Source: Oscheius onirici
Taxonomy: Eukaryota; Nematoda; Chromadorea; Rhabditida; Rhabditidae
Direction of reading: 5' to 3'
Assembly (NCBI GenBank): GCA_932521025.1
Contig: OW051470.1
Location: 9,286,501-9,350,500 of the forward strand
DNA length: 64,000 nucleotides
In this document: one piece after another, positions 21,571-31,975 of the stretch
Layout of the letters: each line of letters starts with the position of its first letter
Position numbering within the stretch: position 1 is the first letter of the stretch
Position numbers and translations under genes: made by a program
Notes under the pieces: model-generated
What the model was told of the DNA's origin: nothing
Database searches by the model: none
Seen by the model: only the letters and a program-made list of their open reading frames with translations

Positions 21571-24500
21571 ATGAGTCGTCCAGACGATTATCGAGGCAGA
21601 ATTGGTGCACCGAGAGAATTCATACGGGATCATGACGTCGAGGGTCGCGATGAGTGCGTTTTCAAAATTTTCCAGAATTGTCTGTTTTTACGCTAAAAAA
21701 CAAGTTTTATAGGTTTCGCCGCTACCCGAGCACAATCCAGCCGGCTAGAAGTCGTCCTCGTGACTCGGAAGGCTCTAGACGCGATCTGCCACCGGCTAGG
21801 TCAGTTTCCGTTCTTTTTTTATCATAAAATGCTGTTGTCACCTATTTTCACACGCTCAGCCACAAAAGGACAAATGTTTGGTCAAATTAGTCGTTGCCTC
21901 AACAGCCACAGTTAGACAGCTGCTATGGTAAATCGGTCGTTGCCACAACAGCTTCAGTTAGATTAGGCCAAATCAGCAGTAGCAACAACAGCCGCAGTTA
22001 GACAGTTGTGGCTCTTTTGTGTGAACAACAGGACAATTCCTTTCATAAAACCATATTTTTCAATGAAGAATCAGTATTTTTTCAGGAGAAAAGAGGGCGG
22101 AAAGGATCCCAATGCCCTGCGAATTCATAACAAGGTCGTCGACGGCTGCATCGTAAAGGATTACGTCATTCGGGACGGCCAAGTTCACGAGCATGAAAAC
22201 TACTTTGAGGTTAGTTTAAAGCTCATTTTTAAGACTAAACATCCCGCTTTTAGTTCGTCAAAAAGCTGCTGGAATCGGTCAATACGTCTCTGAGCACGAA
22301 GCTAATCAAAGGAAGCTACGAAGTAAAGAAAATTAGCGCCGTGACGTCAGGTATGCTTTTAGGCTTAAAAAATAGCAAAAATATCGGTTTAGACAGTACC
22401 AGTGATGAACAGAAGCGACTAACGACCCAGCTCCGTCATGCAGATCAAGCCAAGCATTGTCAGATTGTGATTATGGGCTTGCCGAAGAGCATCTTTGTCG
22501 GCAATGGCTTCGGAACGGAGTAAGTTTATCCTTTTTGTCGAAATAGCGGTAGGAAACTGGTTTGATGTTCTGCAGGAAACAAAATGGAACTGCTGGAGAA
22601 CAGAACCCGCTTCTGCTTTTCAAATTTTTGGCCCTCCAACTACCTGACTGTTCTTAACTTGTATTTTAGCCATTTCCACCAATTTTAGCCAGTTTTCGTC
22701 ATATCAAATGTTCTTACTATTAGGCTCAGAAAACTGAAGAAAAAACGTTACTTCTTATCGTTCGAACGGTGAAAGTTAACATGAACTGAAACCCGAAACT
22801 ATTGAGATGGGGAGAGGAGTTTCTGTTAGGAAATCGGCCAGTTCTTTCGGAGCGACTAGAACGTCGTGCTAGGGGCTATAAAACTTTCAAAGTTTCAATC
22901 TGAAGCTCTGAATGGTTAAAATTTTGGCCGTAGTTGTGGATTTGTATTTATCTGGCTCAAATTTATCAAAATCTTCGCCTCTTTCAGACGGACCGCCGTC
23001 TACTCGGCTTCCAAAGACCTGGTGGATAAGATGCACAGAATCGGCTTCATAACTCAGACGCTCTATGAGGTCATCAGCGGCGATCGTCACTTTGATACCG
23101 TAAGCTTTAATTTTTCATTTTATAGCCTTTTTAAAATCTCACTTTTCCTGCTTCAGAAGCGCAAACTACCCGACTTTTCCAAGACAATCGACTGTTTTGT
23201 CACGTTTGAGCGCCAAATGATCAGTCCGAGAGGAGATTTGATCGCCGGGTGGCCGAGGGATCTTCTCGATGCTCTGGACCAGCCGCCGCAGGTCTTCGAC
23301 AAGCTCAGCGACGTTTTTAAGAAGATTTCGCGCGAAATTCATGGATCGGATCGTGTAACGGGTTCCAGAACGATGGTACGAGATTTTTCGGGAGCTCCGG
23401 TATTTTGAAATCGGTTGAAACTGTACAATTATTTAAAATTTTGGTGCTTTAGTCCTTATTTTCGCAATTGCATTCTAGAAAACTTACCGTATCCACAAAA
23501 GCTTAAAATACTGCTTTTTTGCCTTTTGTTTAGCTAGTTCTGAGTTGAAAAAATTCTGTGATTGTGTGGGTACAGTAAGATTGATAGTACGCAATTGCGG
23601 AAGATTTAGGGCAAATCTAATTGTCTCGAAAGCAGTTTCAAAAAGCCCACCTTTTCCCCAAATTTTTGTGTTATTTGCCGCGGTTATTTTGCTCCCCAAA
23701 AACGAGTATTTTCTAACCATAAAAATGACAAAAAAGGAGGCATTTCTAACCAAATTTTCAGATCACCGCCGACGACGACATTGAGCGCAAAATAGCCAAG
23801 CAGCGCGAGGAGCTCTTGCGCCGGGAGCGAGCCCGTGAGATGATTGAGCCCCTCGAAGAAATGGGCCCGCTAGGAGGAGCCTATCCGATGCCGCAAATGA
23901 TGCCGGGAATGCCTTACGGAGCGGCCATGAGAACAGCCTACGGACTGCCCATGATTACGGCCGGAATGCCGGGCCTCGGTATGCCTGGAATGCCCTTCGT
24001 GCCACCCGTAGGAATAGTGAATCCGATTTCGCGCGGCTCTACAAGAGACAATACGAGGGCTGTCGACATGGAAATTGATCATCCGTACAGGAGAAAGAAC
24101 AGTCCTCCGCCGAGGAGAAGCAGAAGAGACGATAGTGGAGAAAGACGAGCCAGAGAGAGGGAAAACGAAAGGAAACGGAGAGACGAGGCTGAGAGATTGA
24201 AGAGAAAGGAGGAGGAATTGGAGAGAAAGGTAAGAGTTTTAGCCTTTTTTTCAGTAACACAGCAACGAAAATCAACGCACAAGGATTCCTACTTTCCGTA
24301 AAGGAGATCTCCAAAGAACTGCGCCCCCACTTTTGGCACACTAGTCTTGGCTAATATTTCCTGACTATAGTCTTGTCCTGCTGACAAATCAGACTTAGTG
24401 GATAAAGTCTCCTGGATGAAGGTTTCTGGAGCACAAGACCTCTATACAAACTGATAAAGACTGGCTTATTATGGAGCAGTTAAAATCAGTGATGGTCTGT

Positions 24501-26646
24501 ACATTCACCATTTCATATTTTGAGCCTACAAGTTCAGTAGAGCTATAAAAATTCCTGTAAGAGCCAAAGTGTCTAACAGACTGACGTCGAAGATAAAAAG
24601 GCTAACAAAAAGCCGAGCTACTTTCAAGTTCAAAGCTTCAAAGAATTGCTGACTGTTCGATTTACAGAAGGCAAACGTTCATCCAAAAGAAGCAGATTCT
24701 GAAAATTTGTCTTCAACAAAATAGTCCGACCATATGGACCTCGCTGAAACTGTAGCGCTTTTCTGTTCTAGCCTTTGACAAAGAATTTCGGCTTTCCTTT
24801 TTTTTCTTGTTTGATCAGATTCTGAAAGACGACTCGAATGAAGGACAGATTGGCAACCTGTCAATCTGCTGAACGATGCTAACCAAGAGGCTAGAATCAA
24901 ACAGCGCTCGACCAAACTTGTCAAAGAATCTTTCAAAAAAACATGAAAAACGTAAAAAAACGACTTTATAACAGTTTTTCATCCCTCTAACCCCTTTCCT
25001 TCAGATTCGTGAAGAGGAGCGTCGAAAGCTGGACATTGAAGCGGAAGTTCGCCGTCGTCTTGACGAAGAACTCGCCAAGAGGAGCGTTGCCGTTCTTCCA
25101 CCGACTCGCCAATCTTTCGGTGATTTTTCCACAGTCTCCTCCGTCAATCACAACACAACTTACGACCAGGAAATGCAGGAGATTCGTCAGCTTGTCGGCG
25201 AGACGCAGCAGCGACTTCAGCAGCTCTCCGAGACGGATTATGACACGGGAATCAGCGCCACGACGCTCCGCACCCTGGCCAGTTTGGGCGATCGAGCCTG
25301 TGACATGGACAGCGTCCAGCGAGGAGAACTTATCGTCGAGCTGAGAGCCATTTTGGGACATGGAGCTGCAGCTGTGGCTGCCGCAGCACCGCCACAACAG
25401 GATGGATGGCATCATCCGAGGTGAAAATGACATGAAATTTTAAAGAAAAACGGCTTATTTAGACTGAGTAATGTGTCGCCGCCGGTGCTTCAGCGACTAG
25501 AATCTGGAAGTTACTATGAGAGGGACAGAGACCACAGGGAGCAGAAGAAGAGAAGCCGGTCGAGATCGAGGGAAAGGTAGGAATTTTTTAATGTTTTTTC
25601 TTGATTTTGGAGAAATTCAGGAGCAGAGGAAGAGACTCTTCCAGATACGAGTCGAGTAGTCGTCGAAGGGATGAGGATGAGAGGAGGACAGGGGTAAGAA
25701 TTGGCCCCTTATTAATGAGAAGAGCGGAGAGACGAGATTTCCAACACAATGGACGCGGCAAAAGCGGCTAACGGGGCGAAATTGTAGACAAAAAAGGTCG
25801 CATTCTCATAGAAGAAAAACGGATTATGCGAGCGGAAACGGCCTTGAAGGAACGTCCTTTTGGCTGATAGTCCTGTACTTCAAGTAGCCAAAAATCTATG
25901 ACGAAAATCTTGGCAGAATTGCCAGCTTTCCGTCAAATCTGCCAAACAGCAAAAAAAGGTTAGACTTGTTTCAAAACACGCAAAGCCAAAACACTCATCG
26001 CAAATCAAAGCTACGTTGATCCTGCTTGGCTGTATGTTACGAAAATTGCCTATCAAATGTTGTGCAAGGATGTGATGAAAAAAGTACACAGACTCAAAAT
26101 TTTGGAGGTGTTTTTGAGAAGCTTCTGTAGGCAAAAAATAGCCTGTAACTGAGCCAAAACTTTCTATAGTCTGATTGATTTTTTTGAGAAAGGCAGATTA
26201 TAAGACACGAAGGTTCAACGACTTGATGATTTTCGGTTTTTGTGCCGGCTAAGCATTTTATCTTACCGGCTCAAAATATCTATATTATCGTCTTTGGTTC
26301 AAATTCCAGTTAAAATTTCAAAAATCGGCGTGTTTTGAGAACGGAAAATTTCCAAATGCTTCAGCTCAAAAACTTTTTCCAGACTAACCAAAAGGCACAG
26401 GAATGCGCCTTCTGCACGTCTCTCTACCATACTGCCGATCTCTGTCACCTCTTCAGCAGTCCGACAGCCCGGAAGCAGGAGCTGAAGAAGACCGGTCGCT
26501 GTCAGTCGTGCCTGAAGAAGCACTACGGAAACTGCCTGCATTCATCCCGATGCGACTATTGCGGCGACCGCGGGCATCATCGCGCCATCTGCGACCATCC
26601 GGAACACATTCGAAAGCTGGCAGCTCTGAGGGAATTGGCCAAGTAA
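21571..26646 (+). CDS. Zinc-knuckle, arginine/serine-rich protein of unknown function
   Basis: Twelve exons join in phase to 727 residues: 21571-21653, 21713-21799, 22086-22209, 22254-22350, 22393-22519, 22988-23099, 23157-23375, 23762-24229, 25005-25420, 25463-25576, 25621-25693 and 26383-26646. The N-terminal third looks globular (KVVDGCIVKDYVIRDGQVHE, CQIVIMGLPKSIF, DLVDKMHRIGFI). A methionine/proline/glycine-rich linker (MPQMMPGMPYG, MPGLGMPGMPF) follows, then a charged coiled coil (RRDEAERLKRKEEELERK) and an RS segment (KKRSRSRSRERSRGRDSSR). The C-terminus is a cysteine/histidine region: CAFC...C, GRCQSCLKKHYGNC and CDYCGDRGHHRAICDHPE. This resembles the paired knuckles of Pao-type retroelement Gag proteins, suggesting RNA binding or an old domestication (inference). 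I do not recognise an orthologue. The start follows a TTGCAG acceptor; AATAAA lies near 26740. Confidence 0.7.
21880..22013. repeat. Minisatellite copy with recurring CAGTTAGACAG core
   Basis: About three degenerate units of CAACAGCCACAGTTAGACAG, then TTGTG..AAATC, lie inside intron 2 of the zinc-knuckle gene. The same unit recurs around 52570-52930 (same sense) and 56055-56195 (inverted sense). Confidence 0.65.
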
Positions 26647-26808
26647 CTCTCTCCTTCTGTTCTTCACTATTCGACGGAACAAAATCTCATTTGTAGGTTC
26701 GTGGCTCTTGCTACATTCTATATTTTCTTGCTAAACAAAATAAAAATTGAATGAAAAGTACTGTAGAATCACTGACAGTACGCTCTAACAGTTTAGAGCA
26801 GGGATTGT

Positions 26809-27372
26809 TTGAGGGAGAGCCTGCTGCGTCGCTTTTTTTATCCAGGTTTTCTACAAACGAGATCCATCCATCAAGACGACAGAGGACGGGACGTTTATCG
26901 TCAAGAACTACATCTTCAAAGTTACTCAACTTTCAAGGGACTTTCGACACGAAGGAACACTTCGAAATCTAAATTTTGGACGAATTCGATGAATTCAACG
27001 TACGCTATTCATCGCTACGACATCATCTCTCCATCGTGTTTTCGGACAAACTGTACTTCAAAGCTTGTCATAAAGGTTGTCTTTATGCTGGAAGCAATTT
27101 TGTTAGCCACTATCAGTCGTCGCTTCAAACTATTTCTGCTGCTCTACTTGCACGTCTTCAGCAATAAAACCGTCAATTGCTGTCGGAACCCAAAAAGAAG
27201 CTGGCTCATTTTAATCGGAATTGTCAAGTTTTCTCTCAAGGCTCCTCCAAAAAAAGGACTAAATTCTTTACAACAATATCAAGTAGATCAAGTAGAAGCC
27301 TTTGATCATTTTCAAAGCGAACTTGTGCCAAATTCTGTTCAAGAACCCATGGAAATAAAATATTCGGGATAG
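26809..27372 (+). other. Uncertain 187-codon open frame or decayed exons
   Basis: The plus strand is open for 187 codons here, but the frame looks non-native. In a second frame, two stretches resemble real exons: behind TTTTTATCCAG comes FYKRDPSIKTTEDGTFIVKN, and further on LDEFDEFN and FSDKLYFKACHKG. They cannot be joined without hitting stops. AATAAA occurs at about 27354. This may be the remnant of a gene or retroelement between the zinc-knuckle gene and the membrane-protein gene. No family is recognised. Confidence 0.2.
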
Positions 27373-27416
27373 GGCCGAAATTTATTCGAAAAATCCCTTC
27401 ATCTCCAAAAAAAACT

Positions 27417-29696
27417 TCAATATTCTCTTCGTAAATAGACTACAAAAAAGAGGAGTACACTGGCAGCAAGGACAGGACGAGAAATCAGAATGAATCCAAA
27501 AATCGCCAGTTTTTGAAGATGCTCGACTCGGGACATGAAGGAAAAGTATGCGATCTGTAAATTTGATGGATTCTGGTGAAAAAAAGCCTATACCATGACG
27601 GCAGAACTTCCAGACATCAATTGAAAATCGAGGAGACGAAGACTGGTCGTTTTTAGACAGTCGAGCTGGAACTACTGGATATTGGAAGGGGTGATTCTCA
27701 CCCTCATGTTGATCACAACCGACTGGAGAGTCAGGACGAGAGCGGGAAGCAGAACCAGAGACAGGAGAGGGATGAACGTCTGGTTCATCAGTAGAAGAAA
27801 AATTGGAGAGAATAGGAATCCGAGAGAGTAGGTAGTCAGACGGGATACGATAGAGAGACAGAGAGTCAGTCTCTGGAACAAGAAAAATACAGTACATAAT
27901 CTTCCAGAGAGTAGGTCTGTGGAAGGAGTAAAGGGTACTGAATGAGTTCCAGACAGAAACGGGCCAGTTTCTGGAGAGAGTCTAGGATGTAAGTAGGGAT
28001 GGGTACCGGGCCCGTGCCAGCAGTGCGCAGTTTTTGGGGAACAATGAAAACTTGGCAACCAATTTGAATATAGGCTCAATATGCTACGTCGAGCTTTTTT
28101 TTAAATTATATTATACCAAGTTTTTTTTCGCTAAAGCAGTCTTCCCCCGAAAATGTGCCTTGCTGGCACGGTCTCGGTCAACACTGACACGGGCCTGGTG
28201 CCTAGGTGTAAGAGTACAGGGTTTAGTATAGTGATAGTCAGTTGAGAGACATCCAGTTTTTGGAAAGAGGACAGATTACTTGAACACTCCCAGACAGAGA
28301 CGGTACTGTATACTGGAAGACTTCCAGATGGTAACAGTGGAAAAGTTCCTGGAAAAATTTGCAGGCAGACAGTGAGACAAACAGACTCAGTCTCTAGAAA
28401 GAGTAGACTGGGCAGCTTTCAGCCAGAAACAATAACTATTATACAGACCATTACGAGAGTACAGGGTATTGGAAGACGAGAGTCAAGTCTACAGAGAGTA
28501 CAGGACATCTGAAAAGTTCCAGATAGGTACAGTACCTGGATAGATCATTGGGAGAGTACAGAGAAAATTCCACTCAGAGATTGAAGAGACAAAAACTGAG
28601 AGAATATTGGAAGATTCAGAGCCAATCTACAGATGAGAAGAGTACAGGACATTGTAAAGACTTCCAGACGGACAGGTTTACTGAGAGTCAAGAGTCTAAG
28701 AGTACAGACACAGAGTGAGAGTCAGCCAGACAGGAACCAATGGTTCAGACGTTCTCCAGACCTCACCTGTAACTTGAAGACAGTCGTCCCCAAAGGGCCT
28801 CCTTTGAAGATTTCCAAATCGTCATTGATATCAGTAGTACAACGAAAAGTACTGTAGAAAAGGAGACAGTATACTGTAGCGGAAACGTAGAGTCGGAAAG
28901 AGACGAGAGTCAGCAGGAGACAGTAGAGAACACGGTAGGTAGTCAAGGGACTGTAGCGGAGAGTCAGGACGAGGCAGACTGTCGGAACTGTTAGGAGAAC
29001 AGAGAGACAGAGCTGAGAGAGGAGAAGAATCCTGAAAGGGTACTGTATTGTACAGAGACTGTCAGAGGGACTGAGAGTCTGAACTTTTCTAGAAATCAGT
29101 TACCCACTTACCAAGGTCTACTGAACCAGCCTTTCTTGATCTTCAAGGCAAAAGGATCCTCAAAAAGTTCAGCAAAATCTTCTGATCGAGTTGTGCAGAC
29201 TGTTACAGAACTGAACAGTGAACTGATTCCCAAGAAGGTCAGAAAGAGACGGAGTTGACCGTCTGGAGAGGAGAGAGACAGATCAGAGGGAGCCGTGAGT
29301 ACTAGGAAGAAAATCTGACCTGAAAACTTGAAAGAGTCACCAGTTTCCAGTAGAATTTACCAGAGAAGAGGAAGAAGCTCATCAGTAGATGAGCAACTTT
29401 TCCAGTTGACCATCCTTTGAGAGGTTGGAGAAATAGGCATTGGAGAGCTGTTACTAGACAGGGAGAGTACTATAACACAGCTAGAGACAGAGACATAACA
29501 AAAAGATACCTGTCTGGAGCCGCGAGGAAAAGATCCGGGACTGATTTTTGTTTGGTAACAAGGAAAAAACCGGCAAAAGAATCTTGTCATAATCGAGGGA
29601 AGGTGAGAGTAGAAAAAAGTAATAGGGGCGGCTCGGATACTGGTTGACCGGAAGGACACCGGAAGTGGCTACTTGGTCAGGTGGAAAATGGGTAAT
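27417..29696 (-). CDS. Unrecognised multi-pass membrane protein (5' end unresolved)
   Basis: Seven minus-strand exons join in perfect phase: 29696-29510, 29453-29361, 29262-29112, 29031-28767, 27872-27702, 27665-27594 and 27554-27417. They give about 358 residues ending at TGA. At least seven hydrophobic segments are visible, for example [98 protein letters not shown], and LAIFGFILISRPVLA plus SVLLFFVVYL at the C-terminus. Two introns are only 36 and 39 bases long, while another of 894 bases is filled with GACAGAG repeats. A further upstream exon at about 30090-30008 (LNDPNAFFLPISSTLDDYID) fits by phase but is tentative. I find no match to GPCR, XK, TMC or transporter signatures. Confidence 0.65.
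27873..28766 (-). repeat. Degenerate GACAGAGAGTC repeat filling an intron
   Basis: The intron between exons 4 and 5 of the membrane-protein gene consists largely of CAGACAGAGACGGTACTG and GAGAGTACAGG-like units on the plus strand. The members are strongly diverged and no regular period is evident. Confidence 0.55.
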
Positions 29697-29845
29697 CTGG
29701 GAGGAGAAAAGATCTTGATAGGCGAGAGAGTCACTGTCTGTCCCTCTTCCTCTCTGTCCCTCTATCTCTCCGAATCCTTGACTCTATATCCCTCTGTCCC
29801 TGTCTCTCTGTCTATCTCTCTGCCAAATCTCCTCCCAGAACTCTC

Positions 29846-29926
29846 GATGACTCTTGTCGAAAGAACGGCGATTTGAAGGTAGGATCACTGTAATGGATCA
29901 GTTGACTCATAATCTGTCTCTCTGTC
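29846..29926 (-). repeat. Inverted partial copy of a muscarinic-receptor exon boundary
   Basis: On the minus strand this stretch reads CAACTGATCCATTACAG, then TGATCCTACCTTCAAATC and TCGACAAGAGTCATCGAGAG. It matches the intron/exon-10 boundary of the receptor gene at 39343-39420, with roughly one change in seven bases. The copied frame gives DPTFKSPFFRQESS against [14 protein letters not shown]. It lies upstream of the membrane-protein exons, probably in an intron. Confidence 0.6.
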
Positions 29927-30466
29927 TCCAGTCAAACTATTTCGTCTCTCCCTCTTTGCGGAAGTACTTCAAGTGCACGAGTCTCATTCCGACCTCTGGG
30001 CTTCTACAATATGCATGTCAATATAGTCGTCAAGAGTTGAGGAAATGGGGAGGAAGAATGCGTTCGGATCGTTTAGTTGATTAAGAGAAACTGATACAGA
30101 AAAACGAAAAAAAACTGTGTGAAGGTGGATTGAGCGGACGGAGAGACAGAACCAAACAGAAACAGAGTAAGCGTCGGGCACAGAGACAGAAAATCCATTC
30201 AAATTAAGAGTCACAGACTCTGATGGTAATCAGAGAGTCATATATTCATGTGGTAGTGAGAGGGTCACTGCTTCTGGTAGTAGTCAGAGAGTCACATACT
30301 CTGATGCTTCCGGAACAATCATTGAAAAAACTGAATCCCTCAAAAACTTTAATTGACTTAGAACTTTGTTTTTGAACTTTTGAATTTCAAAAGCTCAAAC
30401 TTTTCACAAGCTTGTTAAAAACTCTCAAAAAAGTGCATTCAAAAGGAAGCTTCTCGAGACGACAGG

Positions 30467-30841
30467 ATGCTCTCCACCACGACTACCGTCACAACAACTG
30501 CCGGCAGCTTCTTCACCATCAGGCCCATCTCTGTTACCGTCGTCGGCTGCCTGCTCCTGCTCATCGCCGTCGGTCTCGGCGGCACGATTCTCTGGGACTG
30601 GATGAAGAGGAGGAAGGAGAAGAAGCAGCAGTTGTTCCGCGAACAGGCCAACGTCGAGGTGGCCTTCTCTCACAAGGAAATTGGCGGCAAGAACATCTAC
30701 GGTGTGCTGTGGGGAGGAGACGACGCCGGCAGTTCGAGGAAGCTGCCGAAGGAGGAGAAACAGCCACTGATGAGCAACAGGTCCGAGTCGAAAAGTTCCA
30801 AGAGAACGGAGACGGCGAAGAGCACCAAATCTGATGATTGA
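30467..30841 (+). CDS. Small single-pass membrane protein, unrecognised
   Basis: A single-exon frame of 124 codons. The N-terminus is threonine-rich (LSTTTTVTTTAGSFF) and probably extracellular or lumenal. Residues about 22-44 form one strong membrane helix (ISVTVVGCLLLLIAVGLGGT). A basic stop-transfer patch follows (KRRKEKKQQ), then a charged cytoplasmic tail rich in lysine and serine (SNRSESKSSKRTETAKSTKS). This is a type I/III layout without a cleavable signal. The region VAFSHKEIGGKNIYGVLWGG may be a short conserved motif. No family is recognised. The codon composition is unlike the surrounding repeats, supporting a real gene. Confidence 0.6.
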   Translation: MLSTTTTVTTTAGSFFTIRPISVTVVGCLLLLIAVGLGGTILWDWMKRRKEKKQQLFREQANVEVAFSHKEIGGKNIYGVLWGGDDAGSSRKLPKEEKQPLMSNRSESKSSKRTETAKSTKSDD

Positions 30842-30889
30842 ACTGTTCATCAATTGTTCCAATATGAATATTCTGCCATGGAATGAGGT

Positions 30890-31800
30890 TTGTTCACTGT
30901 CTCTTTCACTGTTTCTCCCACTGTTACTGATCCAGACGTTTTCATACTCTCACTGTTCCCGTCATTGTGATTGTCTCTTACTCTGTTGTTGACCAGGATA
31001 CTATAACTTATCAGAAGCTGTCCCTGTTCCTCATTCTGTTACTTATACATAGACACTGTCTATCACTGTTTTTATCAATCCAGGTACTGTAACTGATCGA
31101 ACGTTTTTTCTGACGATAAGCCAGACTCTCACTCTGCTATTGATCCAGACCGTGTCCCGCTTTTTACTCTGTTACTGATACAGATGGTGATACTGATAAG
31201 ACTCTGATAATCCCGACACTGTTCCTGTCACCGTGACTGTCACTGATCAGATACTGTCTCTCACTCTGTTACAGATCCCGACTCTGTCTGAGTCAGGATC
31301 TGTTATTGGTTCAGAAACTAGACTCTCTTACTCTGTTACTGTTCCAGACACTGTTTCTTCCACTGTTTCTCTTTAGGTTACTTTTGATTCAGATACTTTC
31401 CTCTAGCTGTCTTTCATTCTGTTATTGTCACAGTCTCTCACTCTAATACTGATCCAGATACTGTTACTGACCCTGTGACTGTCACTGATCAGATACCGTA
31501 CCTCATTCTGTTACTGATCCATACGGTGTCTACCACTCTGTTACTGGTCCAGACATTAAACTCGTTTGCTCTGCTACTGATCCCGACACTGTTCCTGTCT
31601 CGCACTCTGTTATTGACCCAATCACTGTCACTGTCTCTCCCTCCATTTCTGATCCAGACATTTTCTCTGTCACAGTTTCTCACTCTGTCACTGATCCAGA
31701 CTCTTTCTCATTCTGTTACTGATCTAGGTACCACTACTGATCCAGGAACTGTCTCTCACTCAGTTACTGTTCCTGTTTCAGTCCCTTCCATATCAACATG
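30890..31800. repeat. Degenerate CTCTGTTACTGATCCAGACA repeat array
   Basis: About 900 bases of imperfect units built on TCTCACTCTGTTACTGATCC, then AGACACTGT, with variable spacing. It lies between the small membrane protein and the receptor gene. The open frames across it on both strands are by-products of the repeat. Confidence 0.7.
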
Positions 31801-31975
31801 ACTTCTCTGGGCGTGGGCCGCGCGAAGGCCTTATTACCAAGCTTGAAGGGGCAAAAGGGGGCGGAGGCGAGGAGAGTGAGGGTGTGCGCAGAGTGACGGC
31901 CAGACGCCCTGTTTCAGTGCTCTAGCCATGTCTTCTCCCCGTTCGACCCGATGAGCAGAAGAGAGCCCCAAGGAG

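Noticed and set aside
30425-30862. Minus-strand and second-frame plus ORFs over the small membrane protein
   Set aside because: Shadows of the 124-codon frame; only that frame gives a sensible membrane protein layout.
31475-31801. 108-codon leucine/serine-rich frame
   Set aside because: Translation of the CTCTGTTACTGATCC repeat; composition is wholly repeat-driven.
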